64,000 nt of DNA. Origin: an uncultured Oscillospiraceae bacterium (GTDB taxonomy: Bacteria > Bacillota > Clostridia > Oscillospirales > Oscillospiraceae). Below are positions 1 to 8,210 of this stretch, one piece after another. The stretch spans positions 1-64,000 of the forward strand of contig CAMVRT010000006.1 in NCBI GenBank assembly GCA_947169975.1, in the 5' to 3' direction. Within the stretch, counting starts at the first letter, position 1. Every line of letters begins with the position of its first letter. Position numbers and translations under genes: made by a program. Below the pieces are notes generated by a model that worked only from the letters and a program-made list of their open reading frames with translations, was not told where the DNA came from and made no database searches.

Positions 1-30
1 CTTTTTCTGCTTGACTGGTGCTCTTTTTTA

Positions 31-253
31 CGCGTTATTTTGCAACGCGCCCTTTCAGCTTGTCAAAAAAGCCTCGCAGAGTTCGCGCCGCGCACGGCGC
101 GAAGACAATTAATCGTATTTTGCCGCGGCGTGTACGTGGCAAAATACACCTCTCAGACTACGAAGTGTGCGAATTGTCCGCCATTGGCGGACAATGAGTG
201 CGCGCAGTAGGCTGCAAGCCTTTTGTCAAAAAATGGCATTGCCGTTTTTTGAC
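31..253. other. gene-free spacer packed with inverted repeats
   Basis: No convincing gene lies before 476. The spacer holds consecutive inverted repeats: 31-36/44-49 (6 bp), 82-90/95-103 (9 bp, 4-nt loop), 115-124/138-147 (10 bp), 173-182/186-195 (10 bp, 3-nt loop) and 223-236/240-253 (14 bp with one G-T pair). Some arms have alternative partners: 104-110 also pairs with 172-178, and the arm GTCAAAAAA at 62-70 also matches 245-253. It could be a structured RNA, the 3' region of an upstream gene, or a dispersed repeat. The sequence alone does not decide. Confidence 0.55.
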
Positions 254-263
254 AGTCTCAAAG

Positions 264-297
264 AGGATCAGATGCCGAAGGCATCTGATCCTTTTTG
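264..297 (+). terminator. intrinsic terminator
   Basis: A perfect 13-bp stem (264-276 with 280-292) closes a 3-nt loop and runs straight into a T tract at 292-296. It ends the hairpin-rich spacer and would stop transcription entering from left of the window. Confidence 0.85.
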
Positions 298-475
298 TGT
301 GCAATCTGCCTAAACAGTAATCCTGATAGTAGAATTCCGCTTGTGAAAAATCACTTGATATCCATGATTTATTTCACTGTTTGATATGGACATCAGCACG
401 ATAATGTGGTAAAACTAAATTGTGCTGCTGAGCAGCTCAAATAAAGTGATTCCGGAATCAGGAAAGGAGATCTCC

Positions 476-3400
476 ATGAAAGCATTGAAGCCTGTCCTAT
501 CTGTATTGCTTGTGCTCTGTCTCATCTTCCCGATGGTACCTGCGTATGCCGCTCCGGCTTCGCAGGAGACGGAGAATGCTCGAGGCATCCACAACAGCAT
601 CATTATTGATGATAACGCTACCGGCGGCTACGAAGGCGATTACGTTGTGATCTACAATCCCTCCACATCCGCCTCCACATCTTACTCCACCGGCAACATG
701 AGCGGCCTGATTGAGACCAGCGTCAACGCCAACGTCGTCATGGATCCGGCTGCTCACCGTGCTCCGAACACAGATATGCCGATCTACAAGATCGACATCG
801 ATCCTCAGCTGAGAGAGCTGGCGGAGACGGCGGAGCCCGAACCCGAGCCGATCCCCACCAGAGCCTCCTACAAGGTCGGAGACACCAAGACCTTCCGGAT
901 TTTGGCGCAGTATTCTCCCACCGGCAGCTCCAGTGTACAGTTTAAGTGCCTCTACGTGGGCGACCACTGCTACATCTGGACGCCCACTTCCTCCTCCAAC
1001 AACACCTATCCGCTGGATACGATCGACACCTCCTTTGCCCAGATGGCCGCCTCGGAGTTCGACTCCAAGTTCGACCTGATGCAGTCCTCCTTCGGCAACC
1101 ACACCAACGGCTCCTCCGGTGATGGCAAGCTCCACATGCTGTATTACAACATCAACGAGGGTTGGAACGGCTCCGGCGGATACGTGGCGGGCTTTTTCTA
1201 CCAGGTCGATATTTCCAACAACGGCCTGCCCATCCTGAACATCGACACCTACCCCGGTGTCTATTACAAGAACCCCAACAGCGGCAACGAATACAAGCGG
1301 ATGGATGATACCTACGGCACCATGGTCCATGAGTATCAGCATCTGATCAACTACTCCAACACCAGCAGCATGTCCACCTGGCTCAACGAGTGCTTCTCGG
1401 CGGCTGCGGAGGAGATCTGCTACCCCGGCAGTTCTGTTGTGGGCCGCATCCAGTCCTGGGAGAACTATTATTACTCCGACAACAACGACTGGCTGAATCC
1501 TCCTGCGGAGTTTGCGTATCAGTCCGACTTCAACCTCCACAACGGCTTTTCCATGTACAACTGGGATAACAACATTGACGATATCCTTGCCCTGTACTCC
1601 CAGGTTTCCTTCTTTGCTCAGTATCTGTACACCAGATTCGGCAACACCATCTACCGGCAGATCTCCAACAAGTATTCCTCCAGCGAGACCTCGGCCATTA
1701 CCAGCGCTACCGGCGTCAGCTGTGCGGATCTGGTCAGAGATTTCCGTGTGGCTGTGACTGCCAACGCCACCCAGGATCAGTACGGCGGCATTTACGGCTT
1801 CAAGGCCCAGGATGGTTATGATCCCTCCAAATACAACAACGTCCAGAACCCCTGGGATCTGTTGTCTCCCGTCATCTTTACCGGCACCAGCTGCTCCATC
1901 AAGGGCGGCGGCGCCATCACCGTCAAGCCGGTGAACGGCGTCTATAATCCCCCCTCCGGCGCCAGCGCCAATCTGAAGTACATCGGCATCAAGCTGGCCT
2001 CCCCCTATACCGTTACGGCTATCTCCAACAACGAAGCCTGGGGCACCGTGTCGGTCAGCGGCACCCGGATCACTGCCACTCCCGCTGACGGGTACTACGT
2101 CTCCGGCTATGAGGTGACCGAGGGCACTGCCACAGCCGTGATCGACGGCAATCTCATCACCGTCACACCGGAGACCGACTGTACCATCCGCGTCATCTTC
2201 GCCCCCAAGCCCACCTACACGGTGAACTTCATGGTCTGCGGCAGCGCCGAGGGCAGCCAGACCGCCCTGGTGAACGACGTCATCACGCTTCCTTCCGCCG
2301 TCAGCATCAATCCCGACGGCTGGACCTTCACCGGCTGGACCGACACCGAAGTGCCGGAGGAGACCGCTGACAAGCCCGCATTCTACGCTCCCGGTGCCGC
2401 ATACACGGTCACCGGCAACGCCACCCTGTACGCGGTTTATTCCCGTGTGGAAGAGGGGACCGGCGCACCCACCTATGAGCTGATCTCCGCCGCCCCCGCC
2501 GACTGGGCCGGCAACTACGTGATCACCTATGGCACCAACACCAGCATGTACGTGATGAAGGGCGTGACGCCCGGCTCCAATGGGGCGCAGATCGAAAACG
2601 CCAATAACGCCGCGTCCTATGCCGCCGCCGGCGTCACCCTGACGGGTACCACGCTGACAGGCGTCACAGACAATTACCTGTTTACGCTGGCGCCCCATAG
2701 CAGCTACTATTCCATCCAGAACGTCTCCACCGGCACCTATCTCGGCATGGATTCCTCTTCCTATCTGTCGGGCTACACCACCTATACCTCCGGCAACTGC
2801 GACTGGACGCCCGGCTCCAAGACCAATGCCAGTACCGCCACCAACGCCAAAAACGGCAGCTATCCGCTGATCAGCTTCAATATCAGCAACAATTACTTCT
2901 GGTCCGGCAACCCCAATAACACGGCGGCGCTGGACGTCCGCTTCTGGAAAGAGAATCCCGGCTCCACCACATACTATACCACCAATCCCATAGAACCTCA
3001 TCAGCACACCATGACTCACGTGGCCGCCGTGGCTCCCACCTGCGAGGCCGCCGGCAACATGGAGTACTGGTATTGCACCGACTGCGGCCTGTACTTCTCC
3101 GACGCCGAGGGCAACAATGAGATCACTCTGGCCGAGACAGTCATCCCCGCTATCGGTCACGCCTATGGTGAACCCACCTATGTTTGGGCCGAGGACAACA
3201 GCACCGTGACCGCCACCATGGTTTGCGCCAACGACGAGAGCCACGTGATCACCGAGACGGTGAACACCACTGTCGAGACCACCGACGCCACCTGTGAGGC
3301 CGCCGGTCAGACCGTGTACACCGCCACCTTCACCAACGAGGCTTTCGAGACCCAGACCAAGACGGTGGAGATCCCTGCCACCGGCCACAACTGGGGCGCT

Positions 3401-4054
3401 GCCGTGTACACCTGGGCAGAGGACAACAGCACCGTGACGGCTGTGATCATCTGCAAGAACGATCCGGATCACACCATTACCGAGACGGTGAACACCACCT
3501 ACGAGGTCGTCACCGAGCCCACCACCGAGGCTCCCGGCCTGGGCCGCTACACCGCCACCTTCGAGAGCGAGATGTTCGAGACCCAGACCAAGGACGTGGA
3601 GATCCCGCAGCTGGAGCCCACCGGCTATCACATCTTCGTGACCGACTACACCAAGGGCGCAGCCACCACCAGCATCGTTGCCGAGCAGCTGTACAGCGGC
3701 GAGGTGACCTTCACCGTGACCTGCAACTTGGCCTGCGTAGTAGCCATCGACAACGGCAATGACAGCTACACGAAGCTGGATTGCACCACCACGGAGAGCG
3801 GCGAGCATCAGTTCACCGTGACGGTGGCAGACGCCGATGTGACGGTTGCCGTCGCGCTGAAGGGCGACGCCACGCTGGACGGCAGGATCAAGTCCAACGA
3901 CGCCGTCAGCGCCAAGCAGGCGGCAGCGGGAACCCAGACCCTGACCGGAATGAAGCTGCTGGTTGTTGATACCAACGGTGACGGCAGGATCCGGATGAAC
4001 GAGGCCACAAAGGTGGTGCAGGTCGCTGCCGGCAACAGCGCCTACGACTGGTAA
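476..4054 (+). CDS. secreted HEXXH zinc metallopeptidase with InlB-like repeat and C-terminal dockerin-like module
   Basis: Predicted 1192-aa exported protease. Residues 1-25 form a signal peptide ending PAYA. The catalytic motif HEYQH is at 285-289, followed by WLNE at 302-305, an arrangement like the M30 (hyicolysin) group of gluzincin-type peptidases. About 500-660 is Ig/InlB_B-like, with the usual FTGWTD signature. About 840-1090 holds repeats of a TCEAAG / YWYCTDCG type often found in secreted clostridial proteins. Residues 1130-1192 carry two calcium loops, D1131-D1142 and D1165-E1176 (DTNGDGRI), like a type I dockerin. The ATG at 476 is preferred over 422 because GGAAAGGAG lies 6 nt upstream. 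No sortase motif is visible. The natural substrate is unknown. Confidence 0.85.
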   Translation: MKALKPVLSVLLVLCLIFPMVPAYAAPASQETENARGIHNSIIIDDNATGGYEGDYVVIYNPSTSASTSYSTGNMSGLIETSVNANVVMDPAAHRAPNTDMPIYKIDIDPQLRELAETAEPEPEPIPTRASYKVGDTKTFRILAQYSPTGSSSVQFKCLYVGDHCYIWTPTSSSNNTYPLDTIDTSFAQMAASEFDSKFDLMQSSFGNHTNGSSGDGKLHMLYYNINEGWNGSGGYVAGFFYQVDISNNGLPILNIDTYPGVYYKNPNSGNEYKRMDDTYGTMVHEYQHLINYSNTSSMSTWLNECFSAAAEEICYPGSSVVGRIQSWENYYYSDNNDWLNPPAEFAYQSDFNLHNGFSMYNWDNNIDDILALYSQVSFFAQYLYTRFGNTIYRQISNKYSSSETSAITSATGVSCADLVRDFRVAVTANATQDQYGGIYGFKAQDGYDPSKYNNVQNPWDLLSPVIFTGTSCSIKGGGAITVKPVNGVYNPPSGASANLKYIGIKLASPYTVTAISNNEAWGTVSVSGTRITATPADGYYVSGYEVTEGTATAVIDGNLITVTPETDCTIRVIFAPKPTYTVNFMVCGSAEGSQTALVNDVITLPSAVSINPDGWTFTGWTDTEVPEETADKPAFYAPGAAYTVTGNATLYAVYSRVEEGTGAPTYELISAAPADWAGNYVITYGTNTSMYVMKGVTPGSNGAQIENANNAASYAAAGVTLTGTTLTGVTDNYLFTLAPHSSYYSIQNVSTGTYLGMDSSSYLSGYTTYTSGNCDWTPGSKTNASTATNAKNGSYPLISFNISNNYFWSGNPNNTAALDVRFWKENPGSTTYYTTNPIEPHQHTMTHVAAVAPTCEAAGNMEYWYCTDCGLYFSDAEGNNEITLAETVIPAIGHAYGEPTYVWAEDNSTVTATMVCANDESHVITETVNTTVETTDATCEAAGQTVYTATFTNEAFETQTKTVEIPATGHNWGAAVYTWAEDNSTVTAVIICKNDPDHTITETVNTTYEVVTEPTTEAPGLGRYTATFESEMFETQTKDVEIPQLEPTGYHIFVTDYTKGAATTSIVAEQLYSGEVTFTVTCNLACVVAIDNGNDSYTKLDCTTTESGEHQFTVTVADADVTVAVALKGDATLDGRIKSNDAVSAKQAAAGTQTLTGMKLLVVDTNGDGRIRMNEATKVVQVAAGNSAYDW

Positions 4055-4090
4055 TATAGCAAATCTTCCTCACAAGATCCACAACCGATA

Positions 4091-4120
4091 ATGACCGCGC
4101 CGAGGTTTCGGCGCGGTCAT
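4091..4120 (+). terminator. possible terminator hairpin after the metallopeptidase
   Basis: A 12-bp GC-rich stem (4091-4102 with 4109-4120) begins 36 nt after the metallopeptidase stop. No T tract follows, so intrinsic termination is doubtful. It may instead be a mRNA-stabilising 3' hairpin. Confidence 0.4.
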
Positions 4121-4171
4121 CTCAAAACCTGCCGACCCTGCGGGAAATCGGCAAACAGCGGAGGTATATAC

Positions 4172-4564
4172 ATGGCATTCGAGCACACCGACAGAAAAGG
4201 CTTTTGGCTCGGATTTATCGATTTCTTCACAGCAGGGCTGTTTTTCCTGCTGTACATGCCCTTGGGCGGCCTGCAGCGGGAGCTGGAGACGGTTTTGGGC
4301 CACAAGGTGCAGCCATACTGGAAAGCGTACCTGCTGGGCATCCCCACACTGTTTATCTACACGCTGGTCTGGATGGCGCGAATCGCCGAAGAGCTGAAGG
4401 AGAAGGCCATTGAGCTGCGGATTGAAGGACCGCACACATCATGGCGCCACATGTTCTGGTGGAACATACTGGGTTGTCCGTGCTGCGGACCCATGATTGC
4501 CACCATGCGCTTTTTTGACACGCTGAACAAGGTGGAGTGCCGACTGAACGAGAGAGGCGCATAG
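4172..4564 (+). CDS. small two-helix membrane protein of unknown function
   Basis: 130-aa protein with two hydrophobic segments (about 12-32 and 50-70) separated by a short basic loop. A C-terminal region is rich in Trp and Cys (WWNILGCPCCGP). It resembles small DUF4234-type membrane proteins, but I cannot name a function. An earlier ATG at 4091 lies inside the preceding hairpin, whereas the ATG at 4172 has GGAGG at 4160-4164, so 4172 is chosen. It stands alone between two hairpins. Confidence 0.7.
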   Translation: MAFEHTDRKGFWLGFIDFFTAGLFFLLYMPLGGLQRELETVLGHKVQPYWKAYLLGIPTLFIYTLVWMARIAEELKEKAIELRIEGPHTSWRHMFWWNILGCPCCGPMIATMRFFDTLNKVECRLNERGA

Positions 4565-4600
4565 ACAGGGAACCGTCTTTCACCGCCCTATAGAGCATAA

Positions 4601-4635
4601 ACGATCCCCCGGAGCGGACTGCTCCGGGGGATCGT
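4601..4635. terminator. bidirectional terminator
   Basis: A perfect 15-bp stem (4601-4615 with 4621-4635) with a 5-nt loop lies between two convergent genes ending at 4564 and 4652. Flanks are only moderately T-rich. Confidence 0.7.
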
Positions 4636-4651
4636 CTGTATTTACATTCGG

Positions 4652-5344
4652 TCAGCTGGCCTTGATCACTCCGTCGGCGGTGACGACGGGCAGGGCCTTG
4701 CCGGAATAGGAGCCCCGGAAGTCCCACGAGGCGCTTACCGTCGCGCCGGCGGCCAGATCTTCCGCAGTGAGCCGGACGGTCGTTTCACCGATCTGGATTT
4801 CGCCCCGTACCGGATCCTCTTTCATCACACTGTCGGTGTGGAAGGAGAAGCTCTGCGTTCCGGAGGACGCTGCCACCAGCAGTGTATTGCTGTCGCGGGC
4901 ATCCACATGGAGTGCGTAGCAGTCCAGATAAAAGCGGAGAGTTACCGTATAGTCCCCGTCGCTGCCGCGGTTGGCAGCCCATCGGACAATCAGCTTCAGG
5001 GGTGTGCCGGTGTCGGAGGCAAACTCGCCTGAATAATCCCCGGTGAGTTCAGCGGGCTCGGGCGCGGGCTCGGGCGCGGGCTCGGGCTCGGGTGTGGGTG
5101 TGGGCTCCGGAGTGGGCGTGGGATCCGGCTCGGGTGTTGGTTCCGGCGTGGGATCCGGCTCGGGAGCAGGCTCGGGATCCGGCTTGGGTATGGGTGTCGG
5201 ATCGGCTGCTGCTTGATCGTCTGTCTGCCGGTTCACGGGTATGGGGGCATTATTGCCGCCCGTGGTGCCGTTTACGGCCAGGAAAATAACCACCACGGCC
5301 GCAAGAAGCAGGGCGATGGGAATGAGAAGAAGGGCTTTTTTCAT
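4652..5344 (-). CDS. membrane-anchored protein with Pro/Glu/Asp spacer and C-terminal globular domain
   Basis: 230-aa protein. Residues 1-22 are one hydrophobic segment after MKK, either a signal anchor or an uncleaved signal. No lipobox Cys follows. About 40-100 is a low-complexity PEP/PDP repeat that probably spans the cell wall. About 100-230 is a compact domain starting LTGDYSGEF, predicted beta-rich; I do not recognise its family. The start at 5344 is chosen for the AAAAGGAG site about 10 nt upstream. The much longer upstream reading frame crosses the promoter at 5418-5446 and has no ribosome site. It is monocistronic and divergent from the exonuclease gene. Confidence 0.75.
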   Translation of the reverse strand: MKKALLLIPIALLLAAVVVIFLAVNGTTGGNNAPIPVNRQTDDQAAADPTPIPKPDPEPAPEPDPTPEPTPEPDPTPTPEPTPTPEPEPAPEPAPEPAELTGDYSGEFASDTGTPLKLIVRWAANRGSDGDYTVTLRFYLDCYALHVDARDSNTLLVAASSGTQSFSFHTDSVMKEDPVRGEIQIGETTVRLTAEDLAAGATVSASWDFRGSYSGKALPVVTADGVIKAS

Positions 5345-5417
5345 CTTTGTTTGATCTCCTTTTCGCTTGCTCATACAGCCAAACGGCTTGCAATGAAAGC
5401 GAACTATTTGTATTCCT

Positions 5418-5446
5418 ATTATATTCCTCCTGCACGGGATAATCAA
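5418..5446 (-). promoter_or_regulatory. sigma-A promoter for the gene at 4652-5344
   Basis: On the minus strand, TTGATT (5441-5446) is separated by exactly 17 nt from TATAAT (5418-5423). It sits about 75 nt upstream of the start at 5344. Confidence 0.75.
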
Positions 5447-5492
5447 GCGTCGGCTTGGCGGTTTTTCCGTAAGGTTCGCAAAAGGAGGCAAC

Positions 5493-5521
5493 TTGACGAC
5501 AGATGGGAGAGCTGATATATT
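5493..5521 (+). promoter_or_regulatory. sigma-A promoter for the exonuclease gene
   Basis: TTGACG (5493-5498), a 17-nt spacer and TATATT (5516-5521) lie about 80 nt before the ATG at 5600. This supports a start downstream of 5534. Confidence 0.65.
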
Positions 5522-5599
5522 GGAGACAGGGTAATGGCACAGGGGACGCGCTTTTCGACGCTCGAGGTGCGCCAGACCGCCATGGAAAGGAGACTGCCT

Positions 5600-6136
5600 A
5601 TGCCGCGATTCGTTGTATTCGACGTTGAAACGCCAAACCGGCTGAACAATCGCATGAGCGCCATCGGCATAACCGTGATTGAGGACGGCGTGATCACCGA
5701 GACCTTTGAATCGATGGTGGATCCGGAGGCGTCCTTTGACTGGTTCAACACGCAGCTCACGGGGATCAGCGAGGAGAGCGTGTGGGACGCGCCTGCTTTT
5801 CCGGAGCTCTGGGCGAAAATTGAACCGCTGATGGGATCGGGCCTTCTTGTAGCCCACAACGCGGTATTCGACCTGGCCGTCCTGAAAAAGTGTTTGCAGT
5901 CATACGGCATTGTCTGGAGACCGTATGCCCGCTATCTCTGCACGGTGCAGATGGGCAGGCATGTTCTCCCGGGGATGGGCCACGGCCTCCAGGAGCTGTG
6001 CGACTACTACGGTATCGGACTGGATCACCACCGGGCCGGAAGTGACAGCCGGGCCTGCGCAGAGATCCTGCTGCGGTATCTGGAGGCCGGCGCGGACGTC
6101 AGGCAATTCATTCGCACCTATTCTTTTGTGAAATAG
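5600..6136 (+). CDS. DEDDh 3'-5' exonuclease (DNA polymerase III epsilon-like)
   Basis: 178-aa nuclease-only protein. The four acidic metal ligands and the catalytic His of the DEDDh family are visible: D8 and E10 in FDVET, D91 in AHNAVFD, and H144/D149 in HHRAGSD (H-x4-D). It would remove nucleotides from DNA or RNA 3' ends. No polymerase, helicase or BRCT domain is attached, so its role (repair, proofreading or RNA trimming) is open. ATG 5600 is favoured over 5534 and 5582 because AAAGGAG ends 6 nt before it. Confidence 0.85.
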   Translation: MPRFVVFDVETPNRLNNRMSAIGITVIEDGVITETFESMVDPEASFDWFNTQLTGISEESVWDAPAFPELWAKIEPLMGSGLLVAHNAVFDLAVLKKCLQSYGIVWRPYARYLCTVQMGRHVLPGMGHGLQELCDYYGIGLDHHRAGSDSRACAEILLRYLEAGADVRQFIRTYSFVK

Positions 6137-6165
6137 AGAAGCTGCGGTGCAGTGACCGCGGCGGT

Positions 6166-6194
6166 TTGACTTGTATCTGTGGGCGTGGTATAAT
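6166..6194 (+). promoter_or_regulatory. consensus sigma-A promoter
   Basis: TTGACT (6166-6171), a 17-nt spacer and a perfect TATAAT (6189-6194) precede the aldo/keto reductase ATG by 59 nt. Confidence 0.85.
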
Positions 6195-6253
6195 CCATAT
6201 AATGAGAGCCGGGCGACCGGCATTTTTTGAACAGGACAAAGTGAGGATAAACC

Positions 6254-7264
6254 ATGAAATATCAGAAGCTTGGCAACACAGACATCGACATCTCCGTGGT
6301 GGCATTGGGCACCTGGGGCCTTGGCGGCGGTAGTGTATGGTCGGATCGCGACTCCACGGCGGAGGAGGCGGCACGGCTGCTGGACGCCTGCCGGGATCAC
6401 GGCATCAACTATATTGACACCGCCCCGGTGTACGGTACCGGCGTCAGCGAGGAGCTGCTGGGCCGCGCCCTGAAGGGACGGCGACAGGACTTCGTCCTCC
6501 AAACAAAATGCTCCCTCAACTGGAGAGGGGAGGGCGGCAACTTCCACTACTCCCGGGACGGCTACACGGTCAACAACGACACCCGTGCTACTGCCGTGAA
6601 GAAGGATGTGGAGGACTCCCTGCGCCGGATGGGCACCGACTATCTGGATGCCGTCATCGTCCACTATGTGTGTAAGAGCTTCCCCGTGGACGAAACGGTG
6701 TCTGCGCTGGAGGATCTGATCCGGGAGGGCAAGATCCGCACCTATGGCCTGTCCAACAGTCAGCCTGCCGATCTGGACGAGTATAAGCAGAGCTCCTCCC
6801 GCGTTTCCGACGGCGTGTCGGTGGTACAGGAGTTTTTCAGTATTCTGTCCCCCTTCCACGGCCGTGACTATTTCAAGACGGCCCGGAAGTACAACACGGT
6901 ATTCCAGACCTATGGCGTGCTGGAGGAGGGCTTCCTGACCTCCCCGGAGTTCATGGAGCGCCGCTTTGCCAAAACGGATATCCGCTCCCGCCTGCCCTGG
7001 CTGGAGGAGGAGCGTCAGGCAGGCCTGCGCCGCGCCTTTGCCATCTGGGAGCCGCTGTGCAAGGCCCATGATTGCAGCTTTGCCAATCTGGTGGAGGCAT
7101 GGGCGCTGACCCAGTACGACCGTATGAGCCTGCTGGTGGGCATGCGCAAGCCGTCCAACGTGGCGGATACCGCCAAATGTCTGGATATCCACCTGAGCCC
7201 GGAGGAGATCCGGCTCATGGAGGAGGCCGTGGCTGCCATTCAGGTGGAAGTGCTTGACAAGTGA
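6254..7264 (+). CDS. aldo/keto reductase family oxidoreductase
   Basis: 336-aa TIM-barrel oxidoreductase using NADPH to reduce aldehydes or ketones. The family tetrad is visible as D55 and Y60 (NYIDTAPVYG), K85 (LQTKCS) and H137 (VIVHYV). The N-terminal GTWGLGG loop is typical of bacterial AKRs annotated as putative general-stress or voltage-gated-channel-beta-like enzymes. It begins a two-gene unit with the small zinc-binding protein 13 nt downstream, driven by the promoter at 6166-6194. Its substrate cannot be deduced. Confidence 0.9.
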   Translation: MKYQKLGNTDIDISVVALGTWGLGGGSVWSDRDSTAEEAARLLDACRDHGINYIDTAPVYGTGVSEELLGRALKGRRQDFVLQTKCSLNWRGEGGNFHYSRDGYTVNNDTRATAVKKDVEDSLRRMGTDYLDAVIVHYVCKSFPVDETVSALEDLIREGKIRTYGLSNSQPADLDEYKQSSSRVSDGVSVVQEFFSILSPFHGRDYFKTARKYNTVFQTYGVLEEGFLTSPEFMERRFAKTDIRSRLPWLEEERQAGLRRAFAIWEPLCKAHDCSFANLVEAWALTQYDRMSLLVGMRKPSNVADTAKCLDIHLSPEEIRLMEEAVAAIQVEVLDK

Positions 7265-7277
7265 GGAGGTTGACATA

Positions 7278-7502
7278 ATGGATATCCACGAGATGATCGA
7301 ACTGCAGGACTGCCCCATCTGCGGCGGTGCGGGACTGCTGGAGGAGGAGAACGGCTGGTGCTGGTACGTCATGTGCATGAGCTGCGGCGGACACACGGCG
7401 GAGTGCGGCTACAAGACGCCGCAGGAGCGGCTGGAGGCTGCCCAGAAGGTAGCCCATCTGTGGAACATCGGCAAGGTGATCCGCAGCGATCCAGGCGAAT
7501 AA
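7278..7502 (+). CDS. Lar-like small zinc-ribbon protein
   Basis: 74-aa protein with two zinc knuckles, C12/C15 (CPICGG) and C33/C36 (CMSCGG), then an E-rich helix ending HLWN. This is the layout of the Lar (restriction alleviation) domain family. Such domains occur widely outside phage anti-restriction and often have no known role. GAGGAGG at 7262-7269 supports ATG 7278. It is probably cotranscribed with the aldo/keto reductase. No restriction system is nearby, so an anti-restriction function is only a family association. Confidence 0.7.
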   Translation: MDIHEMIELQDCPICGGAGLLEEENGWCWYVMCMSCGGHTAECGYKTPQERLEAAQKVAHLWNIGKVIRSDPGE

Positions 7503-7527
7503 GGGCCAAGTCATAACATAGGCGCAG

Positions 7528-7575
7528 AAGCGGGAGGTGATCTGGGATCGGATTCCTCCCGCTTCGCGATTTTCT
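7528..7575 (+). terminator. intrinsic terminator after the Lar-like gene
   Basis: An 11-bp stem (7528-7538 with 7556-7566), a 17-nt loop, then the T-rich run GCGATTTTCT. Confidence 0.65.
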
Positions 7576-7594
7576 GTCCGTTATCGTCTGTTCT

Positions 7595-7623
7595 TGACAG
7601 AATATAACATTTTCCATATAATA
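7595..7623 (+). promoter_or_regulatory. sigma-A promoter
   Basis: Perfect TTGACA (7595-7600), 17-nt spacer, then TATATA (7618-7623). It lies 47 nt before the membrane-protein ATG at 7671. Confidence 0.7.
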
Positions 7624-7670
7624 ACTCCAGAAGACAAGACGGCGGATTGGTGCGTTCAGGAGGCAACGAA

Positions 7671-8156
7671 ATGACGAAATCCACAAGAGCTATCTGTGGC
7701 ATTCTACTGATCATCTGTGGGGTGCTGTGGCTAAAGGCAGCCTTTATTGAATTTGGCGGGTTTTATGAGGATTCAGCCTATGACGTGGTAAAAAATGCCG
7801 TCTATTATTCGGAATTCACCGATGGAGAAGCATGGCCGGTTGTTTTTGCGGCACTCGGGTCCGGGGTTGGAACGTTGATATGTCTGATTACCGTACTGAT
7901 CGGTTCCGTCAAAGGAACACGTATTGCTGCAATCTTGTCAGATGCTTCCCTGGCAATTGCCGTGATTTCTGTTATCAGCGAATTGTCAGGCGACTCTACA
8001 TTCCGTGAAATTCTGAAGCTGTTTGGATTCGGCTTTTGGGGTATTTTTGTTTTGATGATTGTTGTAGGGGTTGACTGCGGGGGAAAAACGATAGACGAAG
8101 CACGTATCGCCCGGGAGAGACAAAAGGCTGATGAGGCTATGCGTCGTCTTAAGTGA
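7671..8156 (+). CDS. small membrane protein of unknown function
   Basis: 161-aa protein with about four hydrophobic segments (roughly 7-25, 58-82, 88-105 and 115-135). Its short basic cytoplasmic tail ends RERQKADEAMRRLK. No family is recognised. AGGAGG at 7658-7663 lies 7 nt before ATG 7671 and sets the start. Base composition is lower in GC than the flanking genes. It is monocistronic, with its own promoter and terminator. Confidence 0.75.
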   Translation: MTKSTRAICGILLIICGVLWLKAAFIEFGGFYEDSAYDVVKNAVYYSEFTDGEAWPVVFAALGSGVGTLICLITVLIGSVKGTRIAAILSDASLAIAVISVISELSGDSTFREILKLFGFGFWGIFVLMIVVGVDCGGKTIDEARIARERQKADEAMRRLK

Positions 8157-8166
8157 ATCAAGTTGA

Positions 8167-8208
8167 AACAGGACCGCTGCAAAACGAGAGTTTTGCAGCG
8201 GTCCTGTT
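8167..8208. terminator. bidirectional terminator
   Basis: A perfect 19-bp stem (8167-8185 with 8190-8208) and a GAGA tetraloop separate convergent genes ending at 8156 and 8211. The plus side continues ATTTATT. Confidence 0.85.
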
Positions 8209-8210
8209 AT

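Noticed and set aside
497-3808. Long minus-strand open frame opposite the metallopeptidase
   Set aside because: Gly/Val/His-rich low-complexity translation with no domain or ribosome site; it is a shadow of a GC-rich gene with codon bias.
4091-4171. N-terminal extension of the small membrane protein
   Set aside because: The ATG at 4091 is within a hairpin with no ribosome site, and the extension is charged and non-conserved in style; 4172 has GGAGG.
4652-5857. 401-codon version of the Pro-rich membrane protein
   Set aside because: The upstream 171 codons cross a sigma-A promoter and the divergent exonuclease gene, and the start at 5344 has signal sequence and ribosome site.
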